From: an uncultured Clostridium sp.
GTDB taxonomy: Bacteria > Bacillota > Clostridia > TANB77 > CAG-508
Direction: 5' to 3'
Length of the DNA: 64,000 bases
NCBI GenBank assembly: GCA_947569365.1
Contig: CANOSM010000005.1
Location: 27,219-91,218, forward strand
The notes under the pieces were generated by a model, which was not told the DNA's origin, searched no databases, and was given only the letters and a program-made list of their open reading frames with translations. Shown piece by piece: positions 39,601 through 49,330 of this stretch. Both the position numbers and the translations under genes were made by a program. Numbering within the stretch: position 1 is the first letter of the stretch; every line of letters starts with the position of its first letter.

Positions 39601-39834
39601 ATGGTAAAAATAAGATTACAAAGAGTTGGAAAGAAAAAGGCTCCATTCTACCATATAGTAGTAGCAGATTCTAAGTCTCCAAGAGATGGAAGAATAATTG
39701 AGAAAATAGGAACATATGATCCTATGACAGATCCAGCAACAGTTGTATTAAACAAGGAATTAGTTGAAAAATGGATTAAAAATGGTGCAAAACCAACAGA
39801 TACAGTTAAAGCTTTAATAGAAAAAGTAGGCTAA
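39601..39834 (+). CDS. rpsP: 30S ribosomal protein S16
   Basis: Starts [31 protein letters not shown], unmistakable S16. ATG 39601 is preferred over the GTG at 39592, which lies in the ribosome site (gggggtg). 77 aa. Between ffh and khpA in the standard operon. Confidence 0.97.
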   Translation: MVKIRLQRVGKKKAPFYHIVVADSKSPRDGRIIEKIGTYDPMTDPATVVLNKELVEKWIKNGAKPTDTVKALIEKVG

Positions 39835-39849
39835 TCTAGGAGGTTTGAT

Positions 39850-40083
39850 ATGAAAGAAATTCTAGAAACTATTATTAGTAGTCTAATTTCAGAAGATGCA
39901 GAATTATCAGTTAATGAAGTAACAAATTCAGATAAAGAAAGTAAATTTGAAGTTAGAGTAGATTCAGCAAATATGGGAAGAGTTATTGGGAAAAATGGTA
40001 AGATTGCAAAATCTATAAGAACAGTAATGAAAGCCATAGCTGCTAAAGAAAATAAAAAAGTTATAGTAGAATTTGTGGACTAA
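39850..40083 (+). CDS. khpA: KH-domain RNA-binding protein KhpA (YlqC)
   Basis: Small KH protein that binds RNA with KhpB and affects division and envelope growth. KH signature DSANMGRVIGKNGKIAKSIRTVMKA (GxxG loop GKNG). 77 aa. RBS taggaggt. Confidence 0.93.
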   Translation: MKEILETIISSLISEDAELSVNEVTNSDKESKFEVRVDSANMGRVIGKNGKIAKSIRTVMKAIAAKENKKVIVEFVD

Positions 40084-40096
40084 GGAATAAAAATAA

Positions 40097-40603
40097 ATGG
40101 GAGAATATTTTGAAATAGGTCAAATTGTTAATACATCTGGACTAAAAGGAATAGTAAAAGTTAATTGTTTTTCAGATGATATAAGAAGATTTGATAAATT
40201 AAGTAAAGTATTAATTGAAAAAAATAAAAATTTAACAGAATACATGATTGAAGAAGTAAGATATAGCAAAAATCAAGTTCTAATCAAATTTAAAGGAATT
40301 GATACTATAGAAGAAGCTGAAACATTTAAGAATTGCTATATAAAAATCAAAAGAGAAGAGCTTGAAGAACTTCCAGAAGATACATATTATATTGTTGATT
40401 TAATAGGAATTAATGTGTATTTAGAAAATGAGATTTTAGTTGGGGAAATAATTGATGTATTTCCAACTGGAAGCAATGATGTATATGTTATTAAAAGAGA
40501 AGAAAATACTGATTTATTAATTCCAGCTATTAAAGATGTTGTAAAAAGCATAAATATAAAAGAAAAGAAAATGATAATAAACCTTATAGAGGGGTTAGAA
40601 TGA
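40097..40603 (+). CDS. rimM: Ribosome maturation factor RimM
   Basis: 16S rRNA-processing factor that binds S19. The N-terminal barrel GQIVNTSGLKGIVKVNCFSDD and C-terminal PRC-barrel (YYIVDLIGINVY...GEIIDVFPTGSNDVYVI) are present. 168 aa. Its stop overlaps the trmD start region. Confidence 0.93.
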   Translation: MGEYFEIGQIVNTSGLKGIVKVNCFSDDIRRFDKLSKVLIEKNKNLTEYMIEEVRYSKNQVLIKFKGIDTIEEAETFKNCYIKIKREELEELPEDTYYIVDLIGINVYLENEILVGEIIDVFPTGSNDVYVIKREENTDLLIPAIKDVVKSINIKEKKMIINLIEGLE

Positions 40604-41322
40604 TGAAATTCGATATATTAACTTTATTTCCAGAAATGTTTGAAGCTATAAAGACAAGTATCATTGGAAGAGCTGAACAAAAAAATCTAATTAATATTAA
40701 TATAACTAATATTAGAGATTTTTCAGAAGATAAACATAAAAAAGTAGATGATACCCCATATGGTGGAGGAGCAGGAATGGTAATAAAGCCAGATGTAGTC
40801 TACTCAGCATATAGAAGTTTAGATATAAAGAATGCAAAAGTAATTTATATGTCTCCACAAGGTAAGACATTAAATCAATCAAAAGTAGAAGAATTATCAA
40901 AAGAAGAACATCTGATAATTATATGTGGACATTATGAAGGGATTGACCAAAGAGTATTAGATAAAATAGTTGATGAAGAAATTTCTATTGGAGATTATGT
41001 ATTAACTGGAGGAGAAATACCAGCAATGGCACTTATAGATAGTGTAAGCAGATATGTAGATGGTGTTTTAGCAAAAGACTCTAAAATAGAAGAATCATTT
41101 TCAAATGGACTCCTTGAATATCCACAATATACAAGACCAGAAATTTTCATGAATGAAAAAGTGCCAGAAATTTTAATTTCAGGACATCATGAAAATATAA
41201 ATAAATGGAGAAAGATGCAAGCATTAAAAAACACTTTTAAGAAAAGACCTGAAATGTTAGAAGATATAGAGCTAACAGAAGAAGAAAAAATCTATATAAA
41301 AAATTTGAATGAGGAGGTTTAA
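40600..41322 (+). CDS. trmD: tRNA (guanine37-N1)-methyltransferase TrmD
   Basis: SPOUT enzyme that methylates G37 of tRNAs having G36, preventing +1 frameshifting. Trefoil-knot segments [25 protein letters not shown] and [11 protein letters not shown] are present. 240 aa; the adjacent ATG at 40603 is an equally good start after gagggg. Of interest here because the window's unusual tRNA-Gly has G37 after C36, which is not a TrmD target by the known rule. Confidence 0.96.
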   Translation: MMKFDILTLFPEMFEAIKTSIIGRAEQKNLININITNIRDFSEDKHKKVDDTPYGGGAGMVIKPDVVYSAYRSLDIKNAKVIYMSPQGKTLNQSKVEELSKEEHLIIICGHYEGIDQRVLDKIVDEEISIGDYVLTGGEIPAMALIDSVSRYVDGVLAKDSKIEESFSNGLLEYPQYTRPEIFMNEKVPEILISGHHENINKWRKMQALKNTFKKRPEMLEDIELTEEEKIYIKNLNEEV

Positions 41323-41323
41323 A

Positions 41324-41824
41324 ATGGATATTTTAAAATCAATAGAACATGAACAATTAAAAAGTAAGATTCCAGATTTACATGTTGGTGATACAGTAAG
41401 GGTTCATGTAAAGATTAAAGAAGGACAAAGAGAAAGAATCCAAGTATTCGAAGGAATAATTATTAAAAAACAAGGTGGAGGAGTAAATGCTACATTTACA
41501 GTAAGAAGAATTTCTTATGGTGTAGGTGTTGAAAAAACATTCTTAGTTCATTCACCAAATGTTGAGAAAGTTGAAGTAGTAAGAGTTGGTAAAGCAAGAA
41601 GATCAAAACTTTATTATTTAAGAGATAGAGTTGGTAAAGCTGCTAAGACTAAAGAAAAAATTGGTGCAAGAATTGTTACTAACGAAATTGTTATTAAAGA
41701 AGAAGTTGTTCCTGGAGAATCAGATGTAGTAGAAGAAGCACAAGACATAGTTCCCGAAGAACCAGTTAAAGAAGAAGTAGCTACTACAGATACAACTACT
41801 GAAGAAACAAAAACAGAAGAATAA
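41324..41824 (+). CDS. rplS: 50S ribosomal protein L19 with acidic C-terminal extension
   Basis: Core L19 ([31 protein letters not shown]...[11 protein letters not shown]) to about residue 118, then an extra tail of about 45 residues rich in Glu, Val and Thr (ending TTEETKTEE). ATG 41324 has the RBS gaggaggt and begins two bases after trmD. 166 aa versus about 115 for typical L19. Confidence 0.95.
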   Translation: MDILKSIEHEQLKSKIPDLHVGDTVRVHVKIKEGQRERIQVFEGIIIKKQGGGVNATFTVRRISYGVGVEKTFLVHSPNVEKVEVVRVGKARRSKLYYLRDRVGKAAKTKEKIGARIVTNEIVIKEEVVPGESDVVEEAQDIVPEEPVKEEVATTDTTTEETKTEE

Positions 41825-41836
41825 TTATAAATTAAA

Positions 41837-41873
41837 AATAATCATGTATAGAAATGTACTTGATTATTTTTTT
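41837..41873 (+). terminator. Terminator of the ffh-rplS operon
   Basis: aataatca (41837-41844) pairs with tgattatt (41861-41868), followed by a T run. Confidence 0.8.
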
Positions 41874-41945
41874 ATTATTAATATTGAATAATAAATGATT
41901 TTTTTATATTATATATTTATGTAAAAATAAATTAGGAGAAGTAAT

Positions 41946-42539
41946 ATGCCAGGATTTAATATACATTTAGCAATTGGGAAAAAGTATTTAGAAAAAATAA
42001 AAATAGACAATAGAGATAATATAAAGAATGAGAAAGCTTTTTTGGATGGAATTATAGCACCAGATTTAGTAGAAAATAAAAAGATTAGTCATTATACAGG
42101 AGATACAAATACAGAAAATCTAGAAAAATATTTAAAAGAAAAAGTAAGATTAAAGTTATTTTTAAAAGAAAATAAAGTAGAAACTGATTTTGAAAAAGGT
42201 GTATTTATTCATCTATTAACAGATTATTTATTCTTTAATAAATTTTTTGATAAAGAATATATAAGAAATATAACATATCATGAATTTGTATTAGAACTAT
42301 ACTATAGCTATGGGTTATCTAATGATTATCTAGAAAAAAAGTATAATATAGATTTAAAAGAATATGGAGATAAACTAATAAAAAATATAGAAGAAAATAA
42401 TAAGAAGAAAAATATAGACAAAGGTGAATTAGCAAATAGATGTAAAATTATTCCAAACGAAGCTTTGGATAGATTTATTGACAAAATATCAGATTTAAAT
42501 ATATATGACGAACAGAAGAAATATAAAGAAGAGGTTTAA
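41946..42539 (+). CDS. Zinc-dependent phospholipase C-like hypothetical protein
   Basis: MPGFNIHLAIGKKYLEK, FLDGIIAPDL...ISHYTGD and KGVFIHLLTDYLFF resemble the His/Asp pattern of the zinc-dependent phospholipase C/nuclease S1-like family found in Clostridial small proteins. No signal peptide, so probably cytoplasmic. 197 aa. RBS taggaga. Substrate unknown. Confidence 0.55.
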   Translation: MPGFNIHLAIGKKYLEKIKIDNRDNIKNEKAFLDGIIAPDLVENKKISHYTGDTNTENLEKYLKEKVRLKLFLKENKVETDFEKGVFIHLLTDYLFFNKFFDKEYIRNITYHEFVLELYYSYGLSNDYLEKKYNIDLKEYGDKLIKNIEENNKKKNIDKGELANRCKIIPNEALDRFIDKISDLNIYDEQKKYKEEV

Positions 42540-42540
42540 A

Positions 42541-42876
42541 ATGTATTATACATATATGATAAGATGTATAGATAATTCCATTTATACAGGAATTACAAAT
42601 AATTTAAAAAGAAGAATGAGTGAACATTTTGATAAAACTGAAAAGTGTGCAAAATATACTCTAAGACATACTCCAAAGAAAATAGAGGCTGTATGGGAAA
42701 GTGAAAATAGAACTTTATCTTCTAAGTTAGAATATCGTATAAAATCACTTAAAAAATGTGATAAGGAAGTACTTATAAAGGACAATACAAAAATAGATTA
42801 TATATTATCAAATAAAATAGAGTGTAATTTATATAGAAGAATTGCTAGACAAGAAATTAATGAGTTAATAAAATAG
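42541..42876 (+). CDS. GIY-YIG nuclease-superfamily protein (UPF0213)
   Basis: Short stand-alone GIY-YIG domain: MYYTYMIRCIDNSIYTGITNNLKRRMSEH, with AKYTLRHTPKKIEAVWESENR typical of the YhbQ/YazA family. ATG 42541 (RBS gaagaggt) is preferred over the more upstream open frame. 111 aa, two bases after the preceding stop. A role in DNA repair is suspected for the family. Confidence 0.85.
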   Translation: MYYTYMIRCIDNSIYTGITNNLKRRMSEHFDKTEKCAKYTLRHTPKKIEAVWESENRTLSSKLEYRIKSLKKCDKEVLIKDNTKIDYILSNKIECNLYRRIARQEINELIK

Positions 42877-42878
42877 TT

Positions 42879-42913
42879 AAAAGTTATAGTAAATATTTGC
42901 TATAACTTTTTTA
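42879..42913 (+). terminator. Terminator after the GIY-YIG gene
   Basis: aaagttatag pairs with ctataacttt (42880-42909), T run follows. Confidence 0.8.
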
Positions 42914-42979
42914 TTGACTTTTATAACATATTTATATAGAATTTTAAATATTATGTTATTATGTTATTATAAAAATAAC

Positions 42980-43008
42980 TTGGCTAATAGGTAAACAGGG
43001 TGTATAAT
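42980..43008 (+). promoter_or_regulatory. Promoter of the ABC exporter operon
   Basis: TTGGCT (42980-42985), 17-base spacer ending TG, TATAAT (43003-43008), 32 bases before the first ATPase gene. Confidence 0.75.
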
Positions 43009-43040
43009 AAAAAAATAAGAAAGAAAGGAAGGAAAAAGAT

Positions 43041-43931
43041 ATGGGACTTGTATTAGAAAATGTAAGGAAAAGTTATTCTGGTAAAAAAGTTGTTGATAAT
43101 ATTTCTTTTAATATGGATAAACCTGGAGTATTTGGTCTTTTAGGAACTAATGGTGCAGGAAAAACAACAACTATAAGAATGATTTTAGGAATTATTAAAA
43201 AAGACTCTGGAAGCATAACTTGGAATGGTAAAAGTGTCGAAAGAAAAAATGTAAATTTTGGTTATCTACCAGAAGAAAGGGGGATATATCCTAAAATAAA
43301 AATATATGATCAACTTATGTATTTTGCAGAATTAAAAGGGATGAAAAGACAAGAAGCAGATGATGAAATAAAAAAATGGGCAGAAAAATTAGAAGTGTCT
43401 GAATATTTAAATATGCAAGCTGAGAAATTATCAAAAGGAAATCAACAAAAGATACAATTTATGACAGCAATTCTACATAATCCAGATTTAATTATATTAG
43501 ATGAGCCATTTAGCGGATTAGATCCAATAAATAGTGGACTTTTAAAAGATGTTATAATTGAACTTATTAACCGTGGAAAATATATTATAATGTCAAGTCA
43601 CCAAATGATGTCAATAGAAGAGTTTTGCAAAGATGTTGTTATACTAAATAAAGGAAAGACAGTTCTTTCAGGAAACTTAAATGAAATAAAAAGTAAGTAT
43701 CCTGCAAACAGAATAAATCTTATTACAAATAAAAATGTTGATGATATCATTAAAAAATGTAATATAGAAATATACATAAATAAAGAGAATCAATATGAAC
43801 TTAAGATAAATAGTGAAGCAGATGGAAATAAATTATTTAAAGAACTTTCAAAAACAGATGTAGAAGTTACTAAATTTGAAATAATGAAACCATCTTTAAA
43901 TGATATTTTTATAGAAAAGGTGGGAAAATAA
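43041..43931 (+). CDS. ABC transporter ATP-binding protein (ABC-2 type, NatA-like)
   Basis: Walker A GTNGAGKTT, signature LSKGNQQK and Walker B LIILDEPFSGLDP are visible; the LSKGNQQK form and C-terminal extension (EIKSKYPANRINLITNK...IFIEKVGK) are typical of sodium/antibiotic-extrusion ATPases of the NatA type. 296 aa. One base before the permease gene; substrate unknown. Confidence 0.9.
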   Translation: MGLVLENVRKSYSGKKVVDNISFNMDKPGVFGLLGTNGAGKTTTIRMILGIIKKDSGSITWNGKSVERKNVNFGYLPEERGIYPKIKIYDQLMYFAELKGMKRQEADDEIKKWAEKLEVSEYLNMQAEKLSKGNQQKIQFMTAILHNPDLIILDEPFSGLDPINSGLLKDVIIELINRGKYIIMSSHQMMSIEEFCKDVVILNKGKTVLSGNLNEIKSKYPANRINLITNKNVDDIIKKCNIEIYINKENQYELKINSEADGNKLFKELSKTDVEVTKFEIMKPSLNDIFIEKVGK

Positions 43932-43932
43932 T

Positions 43933-45168
43933 ATGAGAGATTTTTTAACAGTAGCAAAGTTTACTATAAATGACGTTGTAAGAAGAAAGTCATTTATAAT
44001 ATCAAATATAATTATGTTTGCAATAATAGTTATATTATTCAATGTTCCAAATATAATGAAGGCTTTTAATATAAATTCAGATAAAAATACAAAATTATTA
44101 ATTGTTGATAGCGAAAATATATTTAATGGAAATTTAGAATCTATTAAACAAATGAATATACCTTATGACATAGAAATTACAAATGATAATTTAGAATTTG
44201 ACAATATAAAAGAAAAAATAAACAATGAGGAAATTGATGAAGCTATTATATTAAGCTCTAAAGAAAATAATATTTCTATGGACTATATAGTAGATAATTT
44301 AATGTATGTAGAAAATGTACCAGAAGATATTGTAAGTGCAATATCAGGTATATATACTAATATGCAAATATTAAAATTAGGACTTTCAGAAGAAGAAATA
44401 AAAAGTATATCTCCAAATTTTGAATTTAATATGAAACAAACAGAAGAACAAGAAGTACAAGGAAATAACTTTGTAATGATGATATTATCTTTAGTATTAT
44501 TCTATGCAATATATTTTTATGCATATCAAGTTTCAACTTCAATAACGACAGAAAAAACATCAAAAATTATAGAAACTTTAGTAACATCCACAACACCTAA
44601 AGTAATTGTTTTAGGAAAAACAATAGGAATGTGTATAGTAGGGTTATTACAAATTATAGCAATGGTTGTAGTAGCATTAATTTCAAAGAACTTATTCTTA
44701 GAAGAAGGAATATTAGATGGAATAATTAATTTTGAAAATTTAACACCATATTTAGCTATAATAGCAATAATATACTTTATTTTAGGATATGCAGTATATG
44801 CACTTCTTTATGCTCTAACTGGTTCAACAGTAAGCAAGCCAGAAGATGTACAATCTGCTAATGGACCAGTAGCAATAGTTGCAGTTTTAGGATTTTATCT
44901 AGCATATTTTACAATGATGAATCCAACAAGTGAATTAAATAAAATAGCAGCATTACTACCAATATCTTCACCATTCTGTATGCCATTTAGAGTAATGATG
45001 GGAATAGCAAGCTTACAAGAGGTTATTATATCAGTAGCTATATTACTTGTTAGTATATTGGTAGTTGCTAAAATTTCTATAAAAATATATTCACAAGCTA
45101 TATTAAATTATGGAAGTAAAATAAGTTTTAAAGATGCTTTTAAATTGTATAAAAATAAAAATGTTTAA
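43933..45168 (+). CDS. ABC-2 type permease (NatB-like)
   Basis: An N-terminal helix (residues 20-38), a large extracytoplasmic domain (about 45-175), then five to six helices (about 178-395) including FYAYQVSTSITTEKTSKIIETLVTSTTPKVIVLGKTIG, the segment typical of NatB/YhaP permeases. Partner of the ATPase before it. Confidence 0.88.
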   Translation: MRDFLTVAKFTINDVVRRKSFIISNIIMFAIIVILFNVPNIMKAFNINSDKNTKLLIVDSENIFNGNLESIKQMNIPYDIEITNDNLEFDNIKEKINNEEIDEAIILSSKENNISMDYIVDNLMYVENVPEDIVSAISGIYTNMQILKLGLSEEEIKSISPNFEFNMKQTEEQEVQGNNFVMMILSLVLFYAIYFYAYQVSTSITTEKTSKIIETLVTSTTPKVIVLGKTIGMCIVGLLQIIAMVVVALISKNLFLEEGILDGIINFENLTPYLAIIAIIYFILGYAVYALLYALTGSTVSKPEDVQSANGPVAIVAVLGFYLAYFTMMNPTSELNKIAALLPISSPFCMPFRVMMGIASLQEVIISVAILLVSILVVAKISIKIYSQAILNYGSKISFKDAFKLYKNKNV

Positions 45169-45186
45169 TAATAAAGGGGATATATA

Positions 45187-46125
45187 GTGGAAAAAGTAAT
45201 AGAAGTTAAAAATTTAACTAAAAAATATAAAGAACTAATGGCAATTGATAATTTATCTTTTGATGTAAATGAAGGAGAAATATTAGGGCTTTTAGGACCA
45301 AATGGTAGTGGAAAATCTACAACAATAAATTGTATATTATCATTATTAAATTATACAGATGGAAGTATAAAAATATTTGGAAAAGATATGAAACCAGATA
45401 GTTATGATATTAAATCAAAAATTGGTGTTATTTTTCAAGATGTTGCTGTATTTGATGAACTAACTGTATATGAAAATATTGACTATTTTTGCGGATTATA
45501 TATTAAAGATAAAAAGACTAGAAAAAAATATATTGAAGATGCAATAGAACTTGTAGGGATAGAAGAATTTACAAAATTTAGACCAAAACAACTATCTGGT
45601 GGTTTACTTAGAAGATTAAATATAGCTTGTGGAATAGCACATAAACCTAAACTAATATTTTTAGATGAACCAACAGTAGCAGTAGACCCACAAAGTAGAA
45701 ATAATATATTAGATGGAATAAAAAAATTAAGAGATTTAGGAGCAACAATTGTTTATACAACACACTATATGGAAGAAGTAGAACTTCTTTGTGATAGAAT
45801 TATTATTTTAGATAAAGGAAAAATTCTAGCAGAAGGCACAAGTGATACATTAAAAGAACTTGCTAAAATTGAAGAAAAAGTAACAGTAGAAGTAAATAAT
45901 CTAGATGAAAAATATATAAGTGAAATTAAAAATTTATCAGTAGTAGACAATATAAAATACGATTCTAATATTTTAACTGTTTACTATAAAGAAGGAAAAA
46001 ATAATTTAGTAGAATTAATGGAAATGTTAAAAAAGAATAATGTAAAATACAATAAAATTTATTCAGAAAGACCAACATTAAATGATGTATTTTTGGAATT
46101 AACAGGAAAGGAGCTTAGAGATTAA
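45187..46125 (+). CDS. ABC transporter ATP-binding protein (second system)
   Basis: Walker A GPNGSGKST, signature LSGGLLRR, Walker B LIFLDEPTVAVDP and H-loop TTHYMEEVE; C-terminal extension ends RPTLNDVFLELTGKELRD, as in ABC-2 drug and antibiotic exporters. The stop overlaps the next gene's start by one base, indicating coupled translation. 312 aa. Confidence 0.9.
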   Translation: MEKVIEVKNLTKKYKELMAIDNLSFDVNEGEILGLLGPNGSGKSTTINCILSLLNYTDGSIKIFGKDMKPDSYDIKSKIGVIFQDVAVFDELTVYENIDYFCGLYIKDKKTRKKYIEDAIELVGIEEFTKFRPKQLSGGLLRRLNIACGIAHKPKLIFLDEPTVAVDPQSRNNILDGIKKLRDLGATIVYTTHYMEEVELLCDRIIILDKGKILAEGTSDTLKELAKIEEKVTVEVNNLDEKYISEIKNLSVVDNIKYDSNILTVYYKEGKNNLVELMEMLKKNNVKYNKIYSERPTLNDVFLELTGKELRD

Positions 46126-47306
46126 TGTTTATACATAATTTTAAATATTCTCTAAAAACTCTTTTTAAAAATAAGTCATTAATATTTTGGACTTTTGCAT
46201 TTCCAGTAATACTCGGAACATTTTTTAATATGGCATTTTCAGATATTGAGAATAGTGAAAAGCTAGAAATAATTGATATTGCGATAGTAGAGAATGAAGA
46301 TTTTAAAAGTAATGAAGTGTTAAAAACAGCTTTTAAGGAGTTATCAGATGAGAATAATAAAGATAGAATGTTTAATACAAAATATGTAAGTGAAAATGAA
46401 GCAAAAGATTTATTAGATAAAGATGAAATTACAGGATATTTATTAGTAGATGGGGAAGACAACAAAATTGTAGTTAAACAAAGTGGAATAAATGAAACGA
46501 TATTTAAATATGTAATAGAAGAGATATCTAACAATGCAAAAATAATAAATGATATAGCAAAAAAAGAGATAGAAAAAGAAGTTATATCAGGAAATATGAA
46601 TATAAATTATGAGGAAATCTATAAAGGAGTATTAGAACTAATACAAAATCAAGATGTTAATTTAAAGAATATTTCTAATAAAAATTTAAGTTATACAATG
46701 ATAGAATTTTATACATTAATTGCTATGTCATGTTTATATGGAGGAATACTTGCAATGGCATCAATAAATCAAAACTTAGCAAATATGACAAGTCAAGGAA
46801 AAAGAATCTCTGTTTCTCCAATTAGCAAATTAAAGATAGTATTCAGCAGTATTTTAGCAAGTTATTTAGCACAATTAGTAGGAGTTGCGATTTTATTTGT
46901 ATATACAATCTTTGCATTAAAAGTAGATTATGGAGATAATTTATTATTAGTTATTTTACTTGGAATTATAGGAAGTCTTTCAGGTTTAAGTCTAGGTTTA
47001 GTTGTTGGAACATGTTTAAAAACAAATGAAAATACAAAAACAGGAGTATTATTAGCAGTAACAATGCTTGGATGTTTCTTATCTGGAATGATGGGAATTA
47101 CTATGAAATATATTGTTGATAAAAATGTACCAATTATAAATAAGATTAATCCTGCAAGTATGATAACAGATGGATTTTATTCACTATATTATTATGATAC
47201 ATTAGATAGATATTTATTTAATATAGTAAGCCTACTTATATTTTCAGGAATAATGATATTAATATCTTATGTAAGTTTAAGGAGGCAAAAATATGACAGT
47301 ATTTAA
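46125..47306 (+). CDS. ABC-2 type permease
   Basis: An N-terminal helix (residues 15-35), an extracytoplasmic domain to about residue 185, then six helices including MEFYTLIAMSCLYGGILAMASI-like and ISPKSKL-type (SVSPISKLKIVFSSILASY) segments of the drug-export permease family. 393 aa. Overlaps the following permease by 14 bases. Confidence 0.87.
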   Translation: MFIHNFKYSLKTLFKNKSLIFWTFAFPVILGTFFNMAFSDIENSEKLEIIDIAIVENEDFKSNEVLKTAFKELSDENNKDRMFNTKYVSENEAKDLLDKDEITGYLLVDGEDNKIVVKQSGINETIFKYVIEEISNNAKIINDIAKKEIEKEVISGNMNINYEEIYKGVLELIQNQDVNLKNISNKNLSYTMIEFYTLIAMSCLYGGILAMASINQNLANMTSQGKRISVSPISKLKIVFSSILASYLAQLVGVAILFVYTIFALKVDYGDNLLLVILLGIIGSLSGLSLGLVVGTCLKTNENTKTGVLLAVTMLGCFLSGMMGITMKYIVDKNVPIINKINPASMITDGFYSLYYYDTLDRYLFNIVSLLIFSGIMILISYVSLRRQKYDSI

Positions 47307-48441
47307 AACATTTTTGAAAATAGTAAATAGATATAAATTTACAGTTATTCTTTATACAGTAATATTAATTATTTTTGCTGGAGTAAATATGCAAACAAGT
47401 GATACAAGCACAAATTTTGTTGCAAGCAAGCCTGATGTATTAATTATAAATAATGATAAAAATGGGAAAATTACAGAAAATCTTATAAATTACATAAAAA
47501 ACAATAGCAATATTATTGATATAAAGAAAGATGATGAAGCAATTAGTGATGCACTTTTTTATAGAGAGGTTAATTATATTATTTATATACCTGAAAACTA
47601 TGGGAACGACTTTTTAGACGGGAGAAATCCAGAAATTAAGATAAAATCAACAGGAGATTATAATTCATCTTTAGCTGAAATGATGTTATCAAGATATGTT
47701 AAAGTTGCAAATATATATTTAAATCATACTAAAAACGAAGATGAATTAATATCAAAAATAAATGATACTTTAAAAGAAAATACAAAAACAGAAGTAACAT
47801 CTAAATTAAATACAGATGAATTATCTAGAGCAGTATTTTATTATAATTTTTTAAATTATAGTATAATTGCTGGACTTGTATATATAATTTGTTTGATATT
47901 ATCTACTTTTAGAGAAGAGAAGATTAGAAAAAGAACGATTATAAGTAGTATGAATTATAAAAAGCATAATATGCAGTTATTAATATCTAATGGAATACTT
48001 TCTGTTATTCTATGGATATTTTATGTAATATTAGGTTTTGTACTAATTGGAGATGTAATGTTTACATCACACGGACTAATATTAATTGCAAATTCTTTTG
48101 TATTTTCTATTTGTGCTTTATGTATTGCATTTTTAATAGCAAATATAGTTAGTAATAAAAATGGTATTAATGGTATAGTAAATGTTGTAGGACTAGGGTC
48201 AAGCTTTTTATGTGGTGCTTTTGTACCAGTAGAATGGTTACCAGATACAGTACTTAAAATAGCACATATATTACCTTCTTATTGGTTTATTCAAAATAAT
48301 GAACTTGTAAAAACATTAGAGGTAGTAAATATGGAAAGTCTAAAGCCAATAATTATTAATATGTTTATAGTTCTAGCATTTTCAATTATATACATAATAT
48401 TAGCAAATATTGTTTCAAAAAAGAAAAGAAAAATAGCATAA
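47293..48441 (+). CDS. ABC-2 type permease
   Basis: Same architecture as the preceding permease: one N-terminal helix, an extracytoplasmic domain (about residues 40-190), then six helices with LGLGSSFLCGAFVPVEWLP-type ending. 382 aa. The two permeases probably form a heterodimer served by the ATPase at 45187. The strong terminator after it ends the operon. Confidence 0.87.
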   Translation: MTVFKTFLKIVNRYKFTVILYTVILIIFAGVNMQTSDTSTNFVASKPDVLIINNDKNGKITENLINYIKNNSNIIDIKKDDEAISDALFYREVNYIIYIPENYGNDFLDGRNPEIKIKSTGDYNSSLAEMMLSRYVKVANIYLNHTKNEDELISKINDTLKENTKTEVTSKLNTDELSRAVFYYNFLNYSIIAGLVYIICLILSTFREEKIRKRTIISSMNYKKHNMQLLISNGILSVILWIFYVILGFVLIGDVMFTSHGLILIANSFVFSICALCIAFLIANIVSNKNGINGIVNVVGLGSSFLCGAFVPVEWLPDTVLKIAHILPSYWFIQNNELVKTLEVVNMESLKPIIINMFIVLAFSIIYIILANIVSKKKRKIA

Positions 48442-48449
48442 CAAACTAA

Positions 48450-48493
48450 AAGTGATACATATAAATAAAAAGATATGTATCACTTATTTTTTT
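48450..48493 (+). terminator. Terminator of the ABC operon (bidirectional)
   Basis: Perfect 13-bp stem aagtgatacatat (48450-48462) with atatgtatcactt (48473-48485), T run after. The plus-strand A-rich side could also serve the minus-strand HEPN remnant. Confidence 0.85.
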
Positions 48494-48854
48494 CATATAA
48501 ATATTTTTCAGTTAATTCTATCATTTCTTTTGCAGTTTCAATTTGCTCTGCACATTTTAGTAATAATATAAAAATCTACATAATCATTTTTTTCTCTAAA
48601 ATATCTTGCATTACTAACCTTTTTCCCTAATTCTCTTGGAAAGATATTAGGATTAGTATAGTTTTTATTAAAATATGCAATTACAGAAGAATGTTTTTAA
48701 AATCTGTTGCTTCTAATGCTAGAATTGCTTTTATTGAGTGAAAAATTGCATAATAGGCTCTATTACTAGAACCCTTATATTTGCTAATATTATACAAAGC
48801 AATTGCTTCTTCTAATCTGTAATTTGACAATGTTTTAATTTCATTATTATCCAT
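48480..48854 (-). pseudogene. HEPN-domain protein, broken by two frame shifts
   Basis: ATG 48854 opens NNEIKTLSNYRLEEAIAL, then KGSSNRAYYAIFHSIKAIL, a clear HEPN domain; the frame is lost near 48690 (an A5 run where A6 is needed) and continues as HSSVIAYFNKNY...FPRELGKKVSNARYFREKNDY; it is lost again near 48560 and resumes as CAEQIETAKEMIELTEKYLYEKNK to 48480. The start overlaps the end of the MNT gene as in MNT/HEPN toxin-antitoxin pairs. Two breaks indicate decay, or sequencing error at homopolymers. Confidence 0.75.
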
Positions 48855-49191
48855 TTAATAAAACCCCCTCTTTTATAACATTTTTATAAAATGTCATATA
48901 TTGGGCTCTTTTATTAAAAACATCAATATTTTCTACAATAGGTGATAATAAAATATCATATTGTAAATCTAAATCATAACTATAATCTAATATTTTCTTT
49001 TCTATATTTTTTATTTTAGTAACATCAGATTTGACTAAAATCATTATATCTATATCACTTATTTCTTCATTATCATTTTGTTCTCCACGAGCATAAGAAC
49101 CATATAAAATTATTTGTTCTAAATCGTTTCCAAGAATTTTTAAAAGTCCTTGAACATATTCATCTAATATACTCTTTAATGTACTAGTCAT
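48847..49191 (-). CDS. MNT-type nucleotidyltransferase (antitoxin-like)
   Basis: Minimal nucleotidyltransferase fold with the motif GSYARGEQNDNEEISDIDIMIL (GSxARG...SDxD). 114 aa. RBS ggaggtgt precedes the ATG. In MNT/HEPN modules this protein modifies and neutralises the HEPN toxin; here the toxin gene downstream is broken, so the antitoxin is an orphan. Confidence 0.85.
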   Translation of the reverse strand: MTSTLKSILDEYVQGLLKILGNDLEQIILYGSYARGEQNDNEEISDIDIMILVKSDVTKIKNIEKKILDYSYDLDLQYDILLSPIVENIDVFNKRAQYMTFYKNVIKEGVLLNG

Positions 49192-49330
49192 TTTACACCT
49201 CCATATATTTAAAATATCACTTTAATTATAATATAACATGATAAAACATACTACTTTTTTTAAAAAACTAAAATTATGAATGTTTGAAAATAAATATTGT
49301 ATGTGATATTATAAAAAAAAGGAGAAGAAA

